Shown here: positions 14,685-26,356 of the stretch, one piece after another
How the letters are laid out: every line of letters begins with the position of its first letter
Numbering within the stretch: the stretch's first letter is position 1
DNA from: Panorpa germanica
Lineage: Eukaryota; Arthropoda; Insecta; Mecoptera; Panorpidae
Reading direction: 5' to 3'
NCBI GenBank assembly: GCA_963678705.1
Contig: OY783213.1
Location: 14,822,451 to 14,886,450, forward strand
Length of the DNA: 64,000 nucleotides
Notes under the pieces: generated by a model
What the model saw: only the letters and a program-made list of their open reading frames with translations
The model's database searches: none
What the model was told of the DNA's origin: nothing
Made by a program: the position numbers and the translations under genes

Positions 14685-17653
14685 ATGGGGAAGAAGGATA
14701 AAAATTGTTTAGGTAGATCCCTAATTAAAGATCGTTTTGGATCAAATAAGGGAAGAAAAACTGTAGCAAACAATTCAATGGTGTGTATAACCTCACTTTT
14801 TTATATTTACAACCTGACAAAAGTTAAATTATCAAAACAATAAATAAAATGATAATTCTTTTTAATGCTGTTAATAATTATTACATTTTTTTTAGCTTCA
14901 TACAACTGAAATACAAGACGGTTATGACTGGGGCAGGTTAAATTTACAAAGTGTAACTGAAGAGTCCTCATTTCAAGAGTTTCTAAGTACAGCCGAACTT
15001 GCGGGAACAGAATTTCAAGCAGAAAAACTAAATGTTACATTTGTGAACCCGAAAGTAAATATTATTTTGATAAGTTCTGCAAAATTTGACAAATATTTTC
15101 TAAATACTTATTTATGATTACAGGTGAATGTCGGTTTGTTAACCGGTGCTGAAAAAGTTAAAGCGGAGGAAGAGCAACTGAAGAATAAAGACATGCTGAA
15201 GATTCCTCGAAGGTTTGTTTTCCAATAGCTTCAAAAGGTTTATTGGTTTTCAGTTTTATAAGCCAAAAATTATACTATCAATATGTGTTGCCATGGGGCA
15301 AACAATTACATTGAAATTAATTTAGATTAATTTATTTTAAAGACCAAAATGGACAGAAAAGACAACAGCCGAAGAACTGCAACAACAAGAACGTGAGGAT
15401 TTCTTAACTTGGCGCAGAAAATTGGCAGTTTTACAGGATAACGAAGGATTAATGTTGACACCATATGAAAAAAATTTAGAGTTTTGGAGGCAATTGTGGA
15501 GAGTAGTTGAAAGGAGTGATGTAGTCATTCAAATTGTGGATGCCCGTAACCCACTTTTATTTCGTTGTGAAGATTTGGAGCACTACGTAACCGAAACAGA
15601 TCAATCAAAACTAAATTTAATTCTATTAAATAAAGCAGACTTCCTCACTGATGAACAAAGACAAATATGGGCTGATTACTTTGCGGCAGAAGGAGTTCGA
15701 GTAGCTTTCTTTTCAGCAAAATTAGCTACAGAAGAAAATGATAAGAAGGAAGATGAGGAAGAAGAATCTGATGATTTAATTGATGAAAATGAAAGTGAAG
15801 ATGATTCTGCAGGTATGCAAAGAAATTAATATTAACAGAGAGATTAATTTTGAAATAAACTTCTTTTTTATTTAATCATATTTTTAGAATCCGAATCAAA
15901 TTATGAACCTACTTCAGAGCCAAGTGAATATTCTGACATGACAATAGTACGTGCAGCTCTTGAAAATCTTGCATCCGCCGTTGATACTGTTGAACATAAC
16001 TTAAGTAAAATTGAAAACGCAATTTCAAACGTTATTGGCACCAGTTCAGATGCCACTGTATCAAATACTGATAATTCTACAGAATCAAAAGAGCAAATCA
16101 ATATAATTTCTGAATCTAACGAAGAAAATCCTAAAATTGTAAATTCTTCTGAGCTTTTAACGCGAGATGGACTAATTGAATTGTTTAGAAATATTCATAA
16201 AGGCCAAAAAATGACTAACGATGTCACGACCATAGGCTTGGTAGGTTATCCTAATGTGGGTAAAAGTAGTACAATAAATGCTTTAATGACAGTAAAGAAA
16301 GTGTCTGTATCGGCAACTCCAGGAAAAACCAAACACTTCCAGACTTTATTCTTGGAAAAGGATATATTATTATGTGATTGCCCTGGGTATGTTAAATAAA
16401 TAACTAGGTGTTAATAGAAGTTAATACTTATTTTATATTTAAATGTTTATTCAATTTTAGGCTTGTTATGCCAAGTTTTGTATTTACAAAGGCTGAAATG
16501 GTTATAAACGGAATTCTTCCAATTGATCAGATGCGTGATCATGTAGCTCCTGTAAATTTAGTTGCTTCACTTATACCGCGACATATTTTAGAAGACAAGT
16601 AAGTGAATTGATTTTTAAGTTAGTATTGAATATGATTCACTCTGCGGATTTTATATTTCTTTTTTGTTAATACAGATATGGTATCATGATTACTAAGCCA
16701 ATGGAAGGTGAAGATGAAAACAGAAATCCAACAGCGGAAGAAGTATTGAATGCATATGGATGTTCGTATAATTTTGTCAATTCTAATAATATACTTTTCA
16801 AATACTGGTTTCTTTATAATCATTTATACTACAGATAACCGAGGTTTTATGACTGCTAACGGCCAGCCAGACTGTCCACGTTCTGCACGATATGTACTCA
16901 AAGATTATGTTAACGGAAAACTTTTATATGCCACTGCGCCTCCTGGATTACCACAGAATAAATACCATATTTTTCCAGAGAAAAAAAAACTTGTTGATAG
17001 AGTACTACCCCCAAGAGAACAGAGGGCTATTAAAGTAAATAACAATGAAATAAGAAATTTTTATAAATTAATTTACTGAAAGGTGGCTAATATAATAGCA
17101 GAAAATATTTTTGATTCTATGTTTTTTTTTATATAGAACTACATATAATATTTAGATTCTTTAAGTTTTAAGTTAAAAATGGAGTTATACAACAATTTAA
17201 TATTTTCCAAATCGAGGATATATTTGTAATTGATTAATTTTACTCTAGATTGGGAAAACGACTACAGCTGACCTAGATAAAGATTTCTTTCTTCGGAATA
17301 AGAGTGGAGCTCATGCAAAAGGTGTAGTTGGAAAATTTAGTGGTCTACCAGATGCGTTGCAAGGAAGGTAATATAAATGTGTAAAAAGTTTCTACTTCTT
17401 GCTCTACAAATTAATTGTTTCATTATCTAAGTGCTAATGTGCTAGAAATTTATTTCAAGTTAACTATTTATTACCTTTTTCTTATTATTATTTTGCAATA
17501 TTTAAATATCCTCTTAATAAATTCAAATTTTTTTTTGAGAACAGTTCTACACAAAACGTTCAAGAAAAACCTTGGAAGAAACAAAATAAGCATGGAAATA
17601 AGAAAAAACGGGAAAAATTACGAAGAGTTTATGCAGAACTTGATCAGCACTAG
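14685..17653 (+). CDS. LSG1: large subunit GTPase 1 homologue (60S ribosome export/maturation)
   Basis: LSG1 is a cytoplasmic circularly permuted GTPase that triggers release of the export adaptor NMD3 from pre-60S ribosomal subunits. Exons: 14685-14780, 14896-15054, 15124-15212, 15343-15812, 15888-16386, 16461-16598, 16676-16761, 16835-17034, 17249-17367, 17545-17653. They total 654 residues in frame, close to the roughly 660 of animal LSG1. The GTPase motifs occur in permuted order: G4 as LLNKADFL, then an acidic insert, then the P-loop GYPNVGKSSTINAL, the TPGKTKHF switch and the DCPG G3 motif. The conserved RGFMTANGQPDCPRSARY and LKDYVNGKLLYATAPP follow. The C-terminus is lysine-rich (KPWKKQNKHGNKKKREK). 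The donor after exon 7 (GTTCGT) is weak, but it is required to make the conserved Tyr codon before NRGFMT. The nearby AATAAA at about 17890 fits the 3' end. Confidence 0.96.
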
Positions 17654-18056
17654 GTTTGGAGGATTTCAAATAACAATATTTAATACATTTTTAATATTTA
17701 ACATATATTAAAAATAATTTACAAAATCAAACCAAGATCTCTGATAAAATGATTACTAAAGTCTATGAAATATATTAAATATATATTATAAGTTCTATTT
17801 CTTGTTTAAATAATAAATATATAATAATCATTTTATCTTCAGGTCTTATATGAAATAATTACAACTTTTACATTGTTAACGTTTTTACAATAAATGAAAA
17901 TGAAATAAAAATCAAAGGTATATTATATTTAATATTTTAATCATTAGAATTAAAAAAAAAATTTCATTAAGGTATACAACATGATTTGTAAATTAAAAAT
18001 GTTTAAATTAAACAAATAATTCATATTATTAAGAAGAGAATAACATATTTTGTGGT
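17654..18056. other. 3' UTR space between convergent LSG1 and Ssu72
   Basis: AT-rich and without coding sequence. The two genes end facing each other, so both polyadenylation regions fall here. An ACAATAAATG on the plus strand at about 17890 is a candidate signal for LSG1. Confidence 0.5.
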
Positions 18057-20991
18057 TTAATAGAATAAAACGCAGTGTAAAATGGGACGTCCCGTTTTAG
18101 ATTCAAATTCATGTAATATTTCATCTATGTCATTGTCAAGATCATTACTCAAGGCCAACTGAAAGAAAAGATGATATTTTAATTTTTCTATAAAATATTC
18201 ATTAAAAAAAGTAGTGTAGAAATTAATAAAGACAAATGAAATAATTACCATTGAAACTATATCATTTATTAAATAAGCGCCCACTGTTGCTTCTTCGTGA
18301 TTGTCCTGAATATCTATATTGATTACGTGAACAGGTTGATTATCCGTAGGTGATTTGGATTCCATGCATTCTAATACCTGGGAACACATAATTCAAATAA
18401 TTATTTAAAATTTAGTATAAACATTAGTGTCATCAATATTTTCCAGCAATTATTAGAAAAACATATAGGTACATAAATAAATCGGGAGAACTCTTGTTTA
18501 TATAATACTATAAATATTTTTAACATTATATACCAAGAATATCTTCTAGAATATGAATATATTTACAGATCAAATTTACAAAAATTTTCTGTACAAGAAA
18601 GATTATGATTTTATGTAAAATTTCTTACAAAGTTTTACTAATATAAGTGCAGATTACATTTAAAACATAGATGTTCAGTATATTCAAGTTATGACCTGTA
18701 ACATTTTGGTCCAACAAGATCATCATTAAGTTCACAGGAGTTTTGAAAAAATATCTTAAATTTAACTAGCGCATTATTAGCTGTAAGTACAAATGTTTTT
18801 ACATGTAGGAATAGTTGCATAATGTAGGCGTTATATAATATACTCGTACAAGAATTTATTTAAAAACAAAATATTTTTACCTGATCATAAACACGTTCCT
18901 CGCACGTAATTAAAATATCAAATTTCTTTTTTGACTGCTGAAATCGTTCCGGGCATTGTTTAATTCTTCTATTTCTGTCTAACATATGTAACAGCCCATT
19001 TTGTGTATAGCTGTATAAAAAGAGTTAAGGAAAAACTGGATGTTTCATAAATCTTAATTGACATATTCCATAGATTTTGCTACGTAATTAACAAATGATA
19101 AACCTAAATTAAATTAAGATATATATTAAAGAATAGGCATATAATAAATGTTAAAGCTGACGACATAGTGATAAGACGGCTGACTGCTATCACCAAAGAC
19201 ACAGGTCTTCGAGTTCGATCTCTGAACTGCGCAATATTTTCTGGGTTTGGTTCTTATCACAATTATTTAGTGTGTGTTCGTAATCTATGAGGTAATATAT
19301 GAGGAAACAAGATTATAAACACTGCTAACATTGTAGGAGGTCGTCAATGATAAGACTCACCTTTGAAAATAGGCAGAGGTTAAATGAAATTTAAAACTGA
19401 AATGAACTATGAAGTTCGGTTCAAGTCTCGGCTAGAAATTGATGTTTAAATATTTTGATAATAACTTCAGAAATGTTTGAACTTCAGACCCATAAAAATA
19501 TCATAACTGGTAAATAATATAATTATAGCACGCGAATTCAATTCATTTCAGAAACATTAAATTTTATATAATAATAACTGGTCAAGAAAATAAATTTATC
19601 ATCGTTTAAGTCGTGAATCCGTTTTTGCACTACTAATATCTAGGGCTAAACATTCCTGCAGAGTTGTCCATTGATCACCAACATACACTTAACACCTCTT
19701 TTATATATAAACATACACCAATCTACTATTCAATGAAATTTAAATAATTAAATTATCATTTATAGTTCATGAGATATAAACGTGATATTTCTCGGTCATA
19801 GAATTTTTCAAAGATTCCTGTGTACCGATCCAAATTTAAAGAGTACCGAAAATTAAATTAAATTATATAATTATAACTAGATATGAAAAAACTTAACAAG
19901 AAAGCCTCACAAAGACTCACACCTTATAGTGCGCCATCGGTAAATGAACTGTATTGAAAATAGGCCACCCGCTAAACACAATTACATATATTTAACGTTT
20001 AATTAACATAAAAAAAATTAGGTTAATATAATGTAAGTTTACATAACAAAAGTTATTTAGACGTAAATTTAAATTAATATATTAGTAAAAGTTTATTAAT
20101 CTGTTTTGCATTTATTTAATGACAATGTAACAAAATTATGTTGCACTTCGGTAAATAATAAAACGTAATGTTAGGTAATAAGATATTACGTTAATTATAC
20201 GTAAGTTTATGTTTTGTGTAACGATAAATAAAATTACCAAACAATCGGGGTTTCCTATTATAGATCGAATCGACAATAGCAAACCTAAGCATAACAATTT
20301 AAAAACCACTAACGTTTTTCAATTTATATTCAATAGATAATGGTGTAAAAAGTGTTACCAGTAATTTAGGCGTATTAGATATTAAAACATACCGTTTTCT
20401 TTTCATATGTTTTATGAGAAACCAGAAAATATTTTTTAAATAAACAAATTGATTGTAAGTATATACATGTATTATATATCTTCTTGATAACCTACTTACC
20501 CTCGAAAATTTGCACAGCATTTACATTATACAAAATTTACAATATAATTTTTTATATGAAAATCATAAAGCGCCTAAACTAGGCAACAACTAATGCAAAC
20601 ACTCTTTATAGTTTCATATTTCTTTAGTTTCCGAAAGATATTAAGCAGTTTGTAAAAAACCATTTGTATGTTTCAATGTTGCGTGCTGGTTGCAACTATG
20701 GAAAAAAAACTGTAAATATTACATTAACTCAATGTGTAAAAAATATTATTTTTGATAAGGATACAATGATTTATCTTTGGTCATAAGATCTGCATAAATG
20801 TCGTCATATGTTATTCCAAATTCATAACAATTTGGTCTGTCGACGGCTGTCCCAGGCAATTTAACTTTATCTCCAGTACCAAATGAATCTACTCGAAAGC
20901 CTTTCTTGCCTAATAATGCGTGTGCTTCCATACTCCGGTTCATGTTCGACGAACAAATCACACCAATACTTAGGTCACTAATATGCGTCAT
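18057..20991 (-). CDS. Ssu72: RNA polymerase II CTD Ser5 phosphatase SSU72
   Basis: SSU72 removes phosphate from Ser5 and Ser7 of the polymerase II CTD and works with the cleavage/polyadenylation machinery through symplekin. Minus-strand exons: 20991-20765, 19010-18881, 18377-18249, 18158-18057. They give 195 residues, the typical length. The active site CxxxxxR is seen as [12 protein letters not shown] at residues 12-18. Also conserved are [40 protein letters not shown] and the segment [19 protein letters not shown] with the catalytic aspartate. The C-terminus ends CVLFY. Intron 1 (19011-20764) is large for this region and holds a SINE and a MITE. Confidence 0.97.
19150..19356 (+). mobile_element. 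tRNA-derived SINE copy in Ssu72 intron 1
   Basis: It has a B-box-like GAGTTCGATCTC about 45 bases after a tRNA-like head, then TCTGGGTTTGGTTCTTATCA and, about 110 bases later, GTAGGAGGTCGTC. The same blocks occur in the same order and spacing on the minus strand at about 47565-47790. The end positions are approximate. Confidence 0.7.
19969..20222. mobile_element. MITE, CTGCTAAACACA-TIR family, degenerate copy
   Basis: It starts CCCGCTAAACACAATTACAT and ends with ATGTTTTGTGTA. Interior blocks are shared with the copy at 7161-7449. It lies in Ssu72 intron 1 and has no coding capacity. Confidence 0.6.
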
Positions 20992-23900
20992 CTCTATTTT
21001 ATATTATATCTGAAAATAAAGAAAATGAAAATTATTAAAACATGTTTAATATAAGTCTAAAATTTGGATTTTAGCCGAGATTTAAACCATGAAGCTATAT
21101 TTATTATTCCTAAGAACATGACAATATTATTTGTAAGGTAAAATGTCGCACAATCTGCAGATTTACTCTATCTGAACTCTTTAAGATGAGAAAAGAATTT
21201 TGAGAAAATATTTAATAAATGTTCACAACATACGAGTTGCTTTTGGTAAAAATTTGATTATTTATATATACAACAGTTACTCTTTATGCTGTTGAAAAAA
21301 CATATATTTTTGCCAGTGTTACAAGAAAAAAAAAACAAAGAAACGTTAAGATAGTGCAGACAGTGCTGAACTAGGAGTAAATTTATTATCAATAAATTTC
21401 GATAGGTCGGTTCACGGAGCCCATGAATGGGGTCAAATTCTTGAATTTTATACAAGTTTTTCCAACAGCTGAGCCATGAGTCAGATCAGCTTCGAATATG
21501 AATAACGTGGGCAAACCTGATAGTATTAATACTATTTTCTATTAAGAAAAATGTTGCCTTCGTTTTGCATTCAAAATATTAAAATAATGATACGGAAGAT
21601 AACAATGAAGACAATATTTCTCTTAATAAAAAGCGCAATAAAAACACCTGTGGACAAGAAGAAAATAAAAGCTTAAAAAAGAATAAATATTATTGGTAAC
21701 TCTATTTTCGTTTGGATTTGGCATTCTTTATAAGATTTAGCTAAGTACCCACTAAACCTTTTTGGAAAAAAGGCTCTCGCGCCCCCTTCAACAAACATTT
21801 TCTATTTTAGAATTGTAACATAAAAATTGAATTCAATTTTAAGTCAAAACGCACGAAAACGAAATACTATCGAAGTGCTGTTCGCTTTGATGAGCGGACA
21901 CTTTCTGCACAGTTTACTATAGGTAGTACTGTACCTACATAAAAAGAACTCGCCCACTATCATAAAAGGAAACATATAAACAGTACACAAACGCTCCACT
22001 AAGCGCAAATTATTTCGTACCCATGATGTTAAATGCGCCATGGGTTTTATGTTTACTGGTGCATTCTATTCTTTTTTGGTGCTAGTTACAAGACTCACAT
22101 ATTAAACTACCGCCAACGAATAATAGTAATGAATTAGTGTAAATGAGCATTTACTCTAATAATAATAATGTATCATTATTACAATTTTTAAAGTTTTTAG
22201 GTTAACCACGCGCAAAAAGAAGAAAATACGAAAGATGAAGTAAAATAGTCACAACCAATAAGACAATGAACAGAATTCAGAATGTAGAAGGAAATATGTT
22301 TCAGAAATTGCTAGTAAAAGCTACAATGAAAATTAAGCATGTTCAAAAATTTTGACCATATTGTATGAAGTTTGAAAAAGAAAACATTTTATAATAACAA
22401 ATATTCTAGAGTATGCGTTGATTCCGGAACCACAAAGTTCTACATCCTTAAATCAAAAAAGGAATTTGATTTAGTTATTACATTATCCGAAAGTACAACC
22501 CCCCATAACCAATTAAAAAAATAAATTATTATTAACACTCCGCTAAGTTCGCATTGCTCTAATTAAAAATATTAAATTCATAACCTTGACCTGTTGTTAT
22601 TAATTTCATTAAAATAAGATTAATATGAATCTAATGCAAAATTTTACATTAAATTATATTAAAAAATATATTTTTCATAGCCACTGCTGTAATCCCATTA
22701 AAACTATATAATTTATTCAGATTCAAAGAAACTTTTTGGAATTAATATGAATTTTAAAAAACCCGCGATTACTGAATTAATTTAAAAAAAATGGTGCATT
22801 TAATATAAGCAAGCAAGAAACATCCTTCAGTAAAAATTATTCGATTCTTGAAACATCAGTTGTTCCTTCCTTTGGTTATTGGTGATGTTTCGTTTCATAA
22901 AAATATTTGGAAAAAGGTTCTTAAACACGAATTTCCAAATGTAGCAACGATTGCTATTGTTTTCTGTTTTCAAATAATGGTTTTCGATCTATAGATTTCT
23001 TTAATTGATTCTTGCAGATATGTTACCAATTTCTTAGCTTAGCGTAAGTCCCGCGTTCTTCAAATTAATGTTTCCGATTAACCAGAATCTCCATAATTAC
23101 CATCTGCAAATTTTAAACAATATCAAATGTTCTCAACAAAAAAAAAAAGAAAATATCGAAACTTAAGTTTCTTATTATACAAATTTACCTTAGACCACTT
23201 AAGACATTCGAAACCGAAATTTCCTTCAAAAAGGAAACAAAGCCGTCGGATTCGTATGATTTACATTTAAAAACAAAGCTTGCACGATAAACAAAGAAAG
23301 AAGAAAATGAGTCATGTCATATCCACGTCGCTTCGCTAATAAATATTATGGATTTTTTCGCTCTTACCAAATAATATATCGATTGATAATTTTTATTGAA
23401 AAATGATTCGTATTCTCTTATATTAAATGTACCATACGCAATTCGTTTCCTACATAATTCTTAAATTGCTGTAAAGATAAATAATATGTTATATGCTGTT
23501 TTAAAAAGAAAAATTGCTTTTTAAAATGTAATATAAAGCAATGTGAAAACATTAGAAATATTTGAATTGATATTAATAACCCAATAGCAACAAGGAACAA
23601 TTTGTGAAGACCTGTAATTAAACTAATATTAGTACAAAAAAAAAGTAAAAAATAACAAAAATGTGTGTACGCTCTTCTATTGACCATTTAGATAACGGAA
23701 TAATTTGTGAAAGCAGATGAGAAAGTCAAATTTCCATACACGTGTAATATTAAAAAGTAAAGTACAAAAAAAAGGCAAGGATAGAAACTGCGGAACAAGT
23801 AACCCTCAGAGGACGAACCGAAGAAGTTGCGCACGCAACTATTGTTTTCAACTGCGCACAGTTGTATTTCTGAATATCCCTATTGTCAATAAAAATACGC

Positions 23901-25248
23901 TAGAAGAAACATCTTCTGCGATTCGTTTTCACCCTTAAAAAAAATGTAATTTCTTACCCCCGTGAAGTAAAATAAAAGATTTATTTCGGCCCAGAATAAT
24001 ATACGTACTTTAAAATGAAGTAAAAATGGAAGAAAAAAAGCAAGTAACCGGACCCTACCCAAAATCCTTTAAGACCAAAACCTAAACCTTACTTTTGAAA
24101 AGTTTTTGGCGATTGCCTAAGACAAACCAAAGAATTAGTTTCAAGGACAAATTGTAAAATATGTATTTCATTTCATTGATGTCCGACTGTATATAATTTT
24201 AATACATTGCACACAAAAACATGTATGAAGACAAATACGTAAAACGAAGCTGTAGATTGTATTGCAGTGGAACATTGTGTAAACTGCAATATATCCCATA
24301 TATTTATAGTATATTTAATAACAAATATTGTATTTGATATATGCCATCCAAATTACAATTATTTAATGTCGATAAGGTTATGATCACACAGATTCCATGT
24401 TGATATCTAAAACAAAAATAATATTATTATAATTATAAATAAAAAAAATTAATTACTTTTTGGTAACAAAGATAATTTCGGTCTATAACAATTGAAAAAC
24501 GTTTAATAAATTTAATATTTTTTGCCAGATGTACAAAATCAGTTAGCTGTGATATTATTAGTAACTCGACTGAACTCTACAACTTATTTCCAGAAATGGA
24601 TTCCATTCGGTAACTTGATTATTTTATTTTTGCACACCCCACAAAAACAAAGTTCTGGCAAGTGTCAATACCAGAACTACCAGAGAATAAAGAAACATGA
24701 AAGTACCAACCTATTAATATATGTAAATATTGTTTCATAAAATGTATGATTATTAATATAAAACAATAATTAAATTAAATCAAATAGTTTTAGAAATTAA
24801 AGCAAATAATTTTAGAATCTCAAAGTGATATGAAAATAGTACTTTGTATTCAAATTTATAATACTGCATTAATATTTAAACTAGATGTAGTGTGATGCAC
24901 AGTGTATGTAGTAGTTGGTATCGCCGTAGTGGCCGAATGTATCATGTGGTATCATGCATGCCAACACATGCAAATAGGAAATTTTGGTCTCATACTTTCC
25001 AGACGTTTTTATAACAACAAACCTTGATCCTCTTTTTCTTAAATGTTAATATGTTTAACTGTTGCTGTAGTTGTTAAACATGGTTAATTGTTGTTATTAA
25101 GTACGAGTGTGATTGCATGTACGTTGTTAATTTGCAACATAGGTGAATGAGCAGAATTTGAAGGAATATTCTTTTCGGCCGTAGATTAGTCAGCACAGAA
25201 CCGTAAGGAATTGACATTTGTTTTTAAAGAGTTTAAAACTGTTTTAAA
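20992..25248. other. gene-poor stretch between divergent Ssu72 and RPB4
   Basis: Only short frames are present, and none resembles a protein family. The left end should hold the Ssu72 promoter or 5' UTR, and the right end the RPB4 promoter and 5' UTR. No RNA gene was recognised. Confidence 0.45.
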
Positions 25249-25814
25249 ATGGCAATGCCAAATTCTGTTGACTTAATTGAGGAAGACGCTGCTGATTTGC
25301 AATTTCCAAAAGGTAAATTATTAATAACAATGTGAACCAATAAAAAAAGAAACATGTAACTGTGTAGCTACACATATTGCTTTATAGAATTTGAAAATGC
25401 AGAGGCCTTGTTAGTATCTGAAGTTCATATGTTATTAGAGCATCGTAAAAAACAAAATGAATCTGCAGAGGAAGAGCAAGAATTTTCAGATGTTTTTAAT
25501 AAAACAATAACATATACGGCGAGATTCAGAAAGTTTAAAAACAAAGAAACAATTGCTAGTGTTCGAAAGTAAGATTTTAATGACAGAATATGGAGTTTGT
25601 AACAACACAGATTTAATAGCATGATTTTAATATTTTTAGCTTATTGGCGCAAAAGAAGCTGCATAAATTTGAACTTGCTTCTTTAGGTAACCTCTGCCCT
25701 GAAGCTCCAGAAGAAGCAAAGGCTCTTATTCCATCATTAGAAGGTCGATTTGAAGACGAAGAATTAAAAATTGTTCTAGAAGATATTGGAACTAAACGAA
25801 GCTTGCAGTATTAA
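25249..25814 (+). CDS. Polr2D: DNA-directed RNA polymerase II subunit RPB4
   Basis: RPB4 pairs with RPB7 to form the stalk of RNA polymerase II in the nucleus. Exons: 25249-25312, 25388-25568, 25640-25814, in frame for 139 residues, matching animal RPB4 (about 142). Recognisable segments are [19 protein letters not shown], a [16 protein letters not shown] stretch, [19 protein letters not shown], and the C-terminal HRDC-like region [20 protein letters not shown] ending with [21 protein letters not shown]. The start follows AAA and is the first Met in the conserved frame. The next gene downstream on the same strand (ACK) starts about 540 bases later. AATAAA occurs near 26083. Confidence 0.97.
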
Positions 25815-26356
25815 AAATTAAACTTAACTTTTACTTATTATAGTATCGAATAATTTTTTATACAGAGTTCTAATAGTAATAATTATTTTGTTTGTTTTAT
25901 TGAAGTGGAGGTAAATCTTTGTGCAAAATATTAAAATATCTCTTCGCAATATTTCATTTGTTTATATTGCTAATTTTGTTTTCCTAAACAAAGATTTGTA
26001 TAAAGATTTCATATTCATACCTTATATATTTTTTTAAAGGACTATTTAAAACATATTTATTGTAAAGCAGTTATTTAGAAATAAAAGTATTTACTCGAAA
26101 AAATAAATATTTTTTTATTAATTATACATAACCAAGCTTAATGCAAAACTTCCTACTTCATCTTCCATTATGACATTTAATTTAATCATGGCCGCTGCCT
26201 AACCTATTTATAATATAGACAAGAGAAATAAATACAATGTTTCGATTAAAGTTTTATATCTTCTAGTTTTAAGTATTTTATATTTATAAGGAATCTTAAT
26301 GCATTTCATTGATATTTATACATTTTAATAATCTATTTAGTGTTTTCTTTGTTGAC
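25815..26356. other. RPB4 3' UTR and ACK promoter region
   Basis: Short tandem intergenic gap with polyadenylation-type signals (AAATAAAAG near 26083). No coding sequence was seen. Confidence 0.45.

Noticed and set aside
23717..23938. 73-codon basic frame on +
   Set aside because: No splice context, no motif and no neighbours to support it.
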